A stretch of DNA of 64,000 nt, from contig DASPMY010000012.1 in assembly GCA_035626815.1 (NCBI GenBank), positions 94,805 to 158,804 on the forward strand. The letters are read 5' to 3'. Positions 59,496 to 64,000 of the stretch are shown here, piece by piece. The notes below the pieces were generated by a model that was not told the DNA's origin, ran no database searches, and was given only the letters and a program-made list of their open reading frames with translations. The first letter of the stretch is position 1. Each line of letters opens with the position of its first letter. The stretch is from Croceibacterium_A sp035626815 (GTDB lineage Bacteria > Pseudomonadota > Alphaproteobacteria > Sphingomonadales > Sphingomonadaceae). The position numbers and the translations under genes are program-made.

Positions 59496-60044
59496 CTAGC
59501 CGTCCTCGTCCGGATCGGCGTAATCCACCTCCGCCCACAGCTCGTCGCCGTGCTCGACGCGGGCGACCATCAGGTCGAAGTCGCCGGGATAGATCCCTTC
59601 GTCGTCGGCGCGATAGCAGCGCACTTCCGGCTCCAGCCGCGCGCGCAGCGCCAGCAGCGCCACGGTCGCCCGCTCGTCGTAGCGGCGCGAGGTGTGGATC
59701 AGCTCGCCCTTGTGGAAGTGCGGCACCTCGACGCCGTTGATCGCGCGTTCGACCGCCGCCTCGAGCAGCGCGTCGTACTGCAGGCGGAACGCGGCGTGCC
59801 AGGCGATGTCGAACGGCTCGCCCTTCAGGCGGTTGCGCAGCTTGTAGGCCGACTGGCGGCTCATCCCGACCGCGCGCGCGGCGGTGCTGACGCAGTGGGT
59901 GGCGGCCAGCTCGCGCAGGAAGCCGGCCTGGCGCGCCGGCGTCCAGCCGTCGTGGCGCTGGCCCGGCGGCGCGAGCGCTTCGGCGATGTCGGTGGAGGAG
60001 GCGCCGTCATGCGGCGCGGCGGGATCGATGGGCTGGTGCTTCAT
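59496..60044 (-). CDS. Helix-turn-helix protein of unknown function
   Basis: 182 residues. The middle holds a clear HTH: QAGFLRELAATHCVSTAARA followed by VGMSRQSAYKLRNRL. The rest (AFRLQYDALLEAAVERAING, KGELIHTSRRYDERATVALL) is helical and the tail acidic. The HTH resembles those of terminase small subunits or Sphingomonas 'LysR-like' annotations, but no phage genes are nearby. A TGTAGGACA palindrome lies 29 bp before the start. Confidence 0.75.
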   Translation of the reverse strand: MKHQPIDPAAPHDGASSTDIAEALAPPGQRHDGWTPARQAGFLRELAATHCVSTAARAVGMSRQSAYKLRNRLKGEPFDIAWHAAFRLQYDALLEAAVERAINGVEVPHFHKGELIHTSRRYDERATVALLALRARLEPEVRCYRADDEGIYPGDFDLMVARVEHGDELWAEVDYADPDEDG

Positions 60045-60068
60045 CCGGCAGGATAAGCCACAAAACGG

Positions 60069-60091
60069 GGGCTGTAGGACAGCCCTTTTTT
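60069..60091 (+). terminator. Hairpin GGGCTGT-AGG-ACAGCCC followed by T6
   Basis: A 7 bp stem (60069-60075 with 60079-60085) and TTTTTT. On the minus strand the same stem follows the DUF411 stop (60091). It includes TGTAGGACA (60073-60081), which with flanking bases recurs at 20499-20507. It could be a terminator for DUF411, an operator of the HTH gene, or both. Confidence 0.6.
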
Positions 60092-60540
60092 CAGTCCTGC
60101 GGATAGCTGGCGAACACCCGCTCGCCGAAATCGCCGAAGGCGATGACCTGGTAGGGCTGCGTCACGCCGCCAGCCACTTCCATGCCGGGCGAGCCCGCGG
60201 GCATCCCCGCCACCGACAGGCCGCGCACGCCTTCGGGCCGCTCGCGCAGCAGGCGCGCGATCTCGCGCCCGGGCACGTGGCCTTCGAGGGTATAGCCTTC
60301 GATCTGCATCGAATGGCAGGCGATCAGCCTATCCGGCACGCCGTGGTCGTGCGCGGTGGCGGCGCCCGATTGCGGCCGGTCGCGCATGACGATCTCGACG
60401 CCAAGCTCCTTCTCGACGTGCTCGGCCCATTCCTCGCAGCACGGGCAGCCCGGATCGCGCTCCATGACATAGGGAGCGGCCTGCGCCGCGCCGGTGCAGG
60501 CGGCGACGAGCAGGGCGGCGGCAAGCGAGGGGGCGCGCAT
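60091..60540 (-). CDS. DUF411 secreted metal-binding protein
   Basis: 149 residues with a signal peptide (MRAPSLAAALLVAACTGAAQA). The CPCCEEW motif (GCPCCEEWAEHVEKELGVE) and IACHSMQIEGYTLEGHVPG with GMPAGSPGME are the DUF411 pattern, predicted periplasmic copper or other metal binding. No copper genes are adjacent. Confidence 0.9.
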   Translation of the reverse strand: MRAPSLAAALLVAACTGAAQAAPYVMERDPGCPCCEEWAEHVEKELGVEIVMRDRPQSGAATAHDHGVPDRLIACHSMQIEGYTLEGHVPGREIARLLRERPEGVRGLSVAGMPAGSPGMEVAGGVTQPYQVIAFGDFGERVFASYPQD

Positions 60541-60607
60541 GGTGAATCTCCGGTCAGGCGGTCCGCCGCCCGCTTTAGCGCGGATCACGTGGCGCAGGAA
60601 AGGCGCC

Positions 60608-60985
60608 TCACTTGGCCTGGAAGCTGACCGCCTCGATCTTGTTGCCTTGGGGATCGCGGACGAAGGCGCCGTAGTAGTGGGCGTCGTACTCGGGCCTGAG
60701 GCCCGGCGCGCCGGCGTCGGTGCCGCCGTGGGCGAGCGCGACGCGGTGGAACTCGTCGACCTGCGCGCGAGTGCCGGCATCGAAGGCGATGTGGACGCCG
60801 TTGCCGACGCTGGCCGGCTTGCCGTCGCTCGGTTTCTCGAGGCTGAAGATCGTCTTCGAGACGCCGTAATCGACCGACCCGTCGCGCTCGCAAATCTTGC
60901 AGATGCCGAGCACGGCGAGGACGGGGTCATAGAACGCCGCCGCGCGCGCGGCGTCGTTGGTGCCGAGGGAGACGTGGCTGAGCAT
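60608..60985 (-). CDS. VOC family protein
   Basis: 125 residues. MLSHVSLGTNDAARAAAFYD with the first metal His, ASVGNGVHIAFDAGTRAQVD with the second, and FVRDPQGNKIEAVSF with the Glu. A short glyoxalase-type protein; the substrate is unknown. It marks the last high-GC gene before the low-GC island. Confidence 0.92.
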   Translation of the reverse strand: MLSHVSLGTNDAARAAAFYDPVLAVLGICKICERDGSVDYGVSKTIFSLEKPSDGKPASVGNGVHIAFDAGTRAQVDEFHRVALAHGGTDAGAPGLRPEYDAHYYGAFVRDPQGNKIEAVSFQAK

Positions 60986-61075
60986 GGCGGAGGAACGCGT
61001 GAGGGGTGTGGGTGCCGGACTGAGATGGGCAACACACCCGCTGCTATACACTGGCATATCCTTTCGGATTTCGGC

Positions 61076-61504
61076 ATGAGCGCCTCATCCACCATCTTAA
61101 TGCACGGGACCCCGGTGAACGTACTGTTTTACGCCGTCGGCGTGTTTCTCATCCTGCTGGTAAAACTCACGGTTAATAACCGGGATGACCTGGGAGTCGA
61201 TCGTTGGAAGAGGTATTTCGAAGTGCCAGCCGACATGACGATGCTGGCCTTCATGATGGGGATAGCTGGGCTCGCTCGGCTGAGCGAACACACCATGTGG
61301 ACCTCGCTAGCAGTATTGGTGTTAATGGGCGCGGCTCTAATCAGCACCGCAATTTACAAGGAAATGTGCTCCTCCATCACTGACCTTGGCGGAGATGTGC
61401 AGTTTGATAGCGTGGGTAAGACAGTTGCTTGGTGGCTACTTAACACCGCCATAGCTCTTAGTTCTCTCGTCGCTTCCTATAGCTACTTAGGAGCGAACGC
61501 GTGA
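61076..61504 (+). CDS. Four-helix membrane protein of unknown function (low-GC island)
   Basis: 142 residues. Hydrophobic segments at about 13-31 (VLFYAVGVFLILLVKLTV), 54-70, 75-91 and 118-138 (TVAWWLLNTAIALSSLVASY). No family recognised. Codon use is far less GC-biased than in the neighbours. The stop overlaps the GTG start of the next gene, so both are made together. ATG 61076 is the first start after the VOC gene; the frame is open upstream in divergent high-GC sequence that is not part of it. It probably acts as membrane partner of the TIR-like protein. Confidence 0.75.
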   Translation: MSASSTILMHGTPVNVLFYAVGVFLILLVKLTVNNRDDLGVDRWKRYFEVPADMTMLAFMMGIAGLARLSEHTMWTSLAVLVLMGAALISTAIYKEMCSSITDLGGDVQFDSVGKTVAWWLLNTAIALSSLVASYSYLGANA

Positions 61505-62247
61505 CGGACATCAACTCTCTAGCCCTTCTTATCACAGCGGTAAGCGTCACATTCGGCGTCATCTTCGCTGCGCTTATAGCGACAAGGGCATTCCGCGTTA
61601 ACGATGCCAATCGTGCCAATCTAGAAAATTTGGCCGATCGCGAGTTCCACTCCAATACCGAAGGATGGCGACTTCAAATCGAGGCCCAGCTAGCAGAGCT
61701 AAATAAGCGCCTCACCGACACGCCGCCCGAGTTTGCGGCGGTGAACCATCTTTTGGTGGATGCACAAAAACGGGGTGTTTCACTTGATGTCGCGGGAGCG
61801 ATCAACACCGGTGAGTTTCTTCGTCGGATGGGAGTTTCTAGCGACCCCCACATTGATAGCGATTTGGTTTTTGTCCTCACGCCCTTTCACCCTAGGGAAC
61901 GGGGAACGTTTTCCGCCATCGTCGAAGCCTTCCAGCCTTTTCCTGTGAAGGTTCTGCGTGGAGATGAGGAGGGAGCGGAAGGCGATGTATTGCGACACAT
62001 CGTCAGCATGATCGTGCGGGCTCGCATTATTGTTGCCAACATCTCATCCCGAAATCCTAATGTAATGTATGAGCTAGGCATTGCTCATGCGTTAGGTAAG
62101 CCGGTGATCATGATTTCGAGCACGTCAGGCGAAGAATTGCCTTTTGATGTAAAAACGCAACGTGTGCTCTTTTATAAGACAAGAGCACACCTGATCATGA
62201 GACTTCGTGAAGAAGTGGCGCGTCGTCTTTTTAGCGACACACTTTAG
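61501..62247 (+). CDS. Membrane-anchored TIR/deoxyribosyltransferase-like protein
   Basis: 248 residues, GTG start at 61501. An N-terminal transmembrane helix (ALLITAVSVTFGVIFAALIA) and a coiled linker (about 35-75) are followed by an alpha/beta domain: SDLVFVLTPFHPRERGTFSA, LRHIVSMIVRARIIVANIS and NPNVMYELGIAHALGKPVIM with Glu191. This pattern is shared by TIR-like and nucleoside 2-deoxyribosyltransferase-like folds that cleave NAD or nucleosides; several are anti-phage effectors. The activity is inferred. It is convergent with the HNH gene, their stop codons overlapping. Confidence 0.8.
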   Translation: MTDINSLALLITAVSVTFGVIFAALIATRAFRVNDANRANLENLADREFHSNTEGWRLQIEAQLAELNKRLTDTPPEFAAVNHLLVDAQKRGVSLDVAGAINTGEFLRRMGVSSDPHIDSDLVFVLTPFHPRERGTFSAIVEAFQPFPVKVLRGDEEGAEGDVLRHIVSMIVRARIIVANISSRNPNVMYELGIAHALGKPVIMISSTSGEELPFDVKTQRVLFYKTRAHLIMRLREEVARRLFSDTL

Positions 62248-63212
62248 AGTTTAATTGTCGCTCGGTCAGCGTTCCACCGGAGAGCTGCTTCATGGACAGC
62301 AGATCGCACCTCTCCAATATCTGTCTTGGTAATTCTGAGGTCTGCCAACGTCCATGGTTCCGCCGGCAAAATTCTGAGGGAACTAGGTTCGATGCTGAAA
62401 AGGCCCCGGTCGAAGAGCCGATGGTGAAGGACGCATAGCGCGAGGCCGTTCCTAGCATCATCGGTTCCGCTTAGCTTCTTTGGCACCAAATGTGCCGCAT
62501 CGAGCCCCGCCGGAATGGCGAAATCACAGACAGCACAGCGAACATTTTGTTTGCGAAGCACCTCGTCGCGAAATGACGCTTGTGCGGACCTGTCACGAAC
62601 TAAGCGAAGATGAGCCTCAGCCCGGGCCGCAAACAACTCGAACTCTGCTTGGGCAGACGCCGCATGCCGCTCATCAGTCTCTAGGAGGCTCGCGATAAAA
62701 CTCTCTTCGGAGGGAAACCGGGAGCTGCCCAGTTTCGCCGATGCTAAGCGCATCGTGTTTCCGCGCATGTGATACCGGCTACCATATCCAAATTCGGCTT
62801 TGAACGCCTCCCACTCGTACCTGATTAGTTGGCCTTGGAGGAGGACAATAAGTGGGAAGCGTTGCTCTCCCCATAGATAAGCGGAAAGATCCCATGAAGG
62901 CTCATGAATCCGCTTGAGGACTTGCCCAACGTATCGGAACTCCTCGTTTTCCAAGAGCAGGAGGAAGTCGCCCGCTACCATGTTGCGCAGAACGCCCTCG
63001 GCTCCGGACGGTAGTCCCCAGATTTGGACGCCGGTCGGAGCAAGATCGGATTCGAGGTGCTCCAATTCCTCTACTGTTAGAGGGGAAAGGTCCGTCAAAT
63101 AGGGCTTAAGTTCGTCGACGTGAAAATGACGGAGTCCTTCCTCCGAGCCCAGAGTCTTTGGCGCGTCGCGCGCCCACATTGCCCTTCCGATGTGCTGATA
63201 GTAGATCGACAT
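62244..63212 (-). CDS. HNH endonuclease with N-terminal PUA/EVE-like domain (candidate modification-dependent restriction enzyme)
   Basis: 322 residues. The C-terminal HNH domain has Cys226 and Cys229 (RCAVCDFAIPAGLDAAHLVP), His241, Asn255 and a LALCVLHHRLFDRGLFSI block with Cys260, His263-264. The N-terminal 150 residues, with VQIWGLPSGAEGVLRNMVAG, GDFLLLLENEEFRYVGQVLK and AYLWGEQRFPLIVLL, look like a PUA-superfamily (EVE-like) reader of modified bases. Such EVE/SRA-HNH fusions cut DNA bearing 5-methyl- or hydroxymethylcytosine. The reader assignment is by pattern. Lower GC than the surroundings marks recent acquisition. Confidence 0.82.
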   Translation of the reverse strand: MSIYYQHIGRAMWARDAPKTLGSEEGLRHFHVDELKPYLTDLSPLTVEELEHLESDLAPTGVQIWGLPSGAEGVLRNMVAGDFLLLLENEEFRYVGQVLKRIHEPSWDLSAYLWGEQRFPLIVLLQGQLIRYEWEAFKAEFGYGSRYHMRGNTMRLASAKLGSSRFPSEESFIASLLETDERHAASAQAEFELFAARAEAHLRLVRDRSAQASFRDEVLRKQNVRCAVCDFAIPAGLDAAHLVPKKLSGTDDARNGLALCVLHHRLFDRGLFSIEPSSLRILPAEPWTLADLRITKTDIGEVRSAVHEAALRWNADRATIKL

Positions 63213-63233
63213 CCTGCCTATGCTCGGCGAGCG

Positions 63234-64000
<767 letters not shown>

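Noticed and set aside
59496..60044. Terminase small subunit of a prophage
   Set aside because: Only the HTH is suggestive; no other phage gene, integrase or att-like repeat is nearby.

Overview
The window is about 70% GC, gene-dense DNA from an alphaproteobacterium, most likely a sphingomonad (Sphingomonadales). The grounds are the his cluster order, split gcvPA/gcvPB behind a tandem glycine riboswitch, the ybgC-tolQRAB-pal operon, SspB, a very short PEP-CTERM-type protein, and several families of short GC-rich palindromic repeats. Taxonomy is inferred from gene content and style, not from a marker search.

Layout. 1-1703: 3' end of a PQQ/cytochrome c alcohol dehydrogenase and a secreted SnoaL-like protein. 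1790-6653: glycine riboswitch and gcvT-gcvH-gcvPA-gcvPB; gcvPB carries an in-frame palindromic repeat. 6818-9742: tyrosine catabolism (hppD, a VOC protein, fahA). 9804-12734: large RTX protein with a PQQ-type sugar dehydrogenase domain. 12875-12966: tRNA-Ser(GGA). 13045-20224: zincin, cyclophilin, DUF1905, RelA/SpoT, aminotransferase, M1 peptidase. 20571-21231: Phd/PIN toxin-antitoxin pair. 21228-29362: hemF, pdeM, infC (apparent AUA start), SLC13 carrier, Cys/Met-type PLP enzyme, PilZ, J-domain protein and small secreted proteins. 29397-33746: ybgC-tolQ-tolR-tolA-tolB-pal (minus strand). 33838-39928: hisB-hisH-[SDR-GH130]-hisA-hisF-[PEP-CTERM]-hisE-HIT (minus strand). 40012-46418: sspB, gmk, dapD, a beta-barrel protein, a methyltransferase/PaaK-like ligase pair, DUF1810. 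46422-60985: dipeptidase, chemoreceptor, DUF72/DUF427/cupin, gallate-type dioxygenase, SWIB, PEBP, DODA-type dioxygenase, lipoproteins, cspA and two frame-disrupted genes. 61076-63212: a low-GC island. 63234-64000: 3' end of thiC.

The most interesting region is the low-GC island (about 61.0-63.2 kb): a two-gene operon (four-helix membrane protein plus a membrane-anchored TIR/deoxyribosyltransferase-like protein), convergent with an HNH endonuclease that has a PUA/EVE-like N-terminal domain. The latter looks like a modification-dependent restriction enzyme, and the whole resembles a small anti-phage island. Other highlights are the repeat inside gcvPB, the dehydrogenase domain nested in a repeat domain of the RTX protein, the AUA start of infC, a shared TGTAGGACA site at two loci, and two genes broken by small indels.
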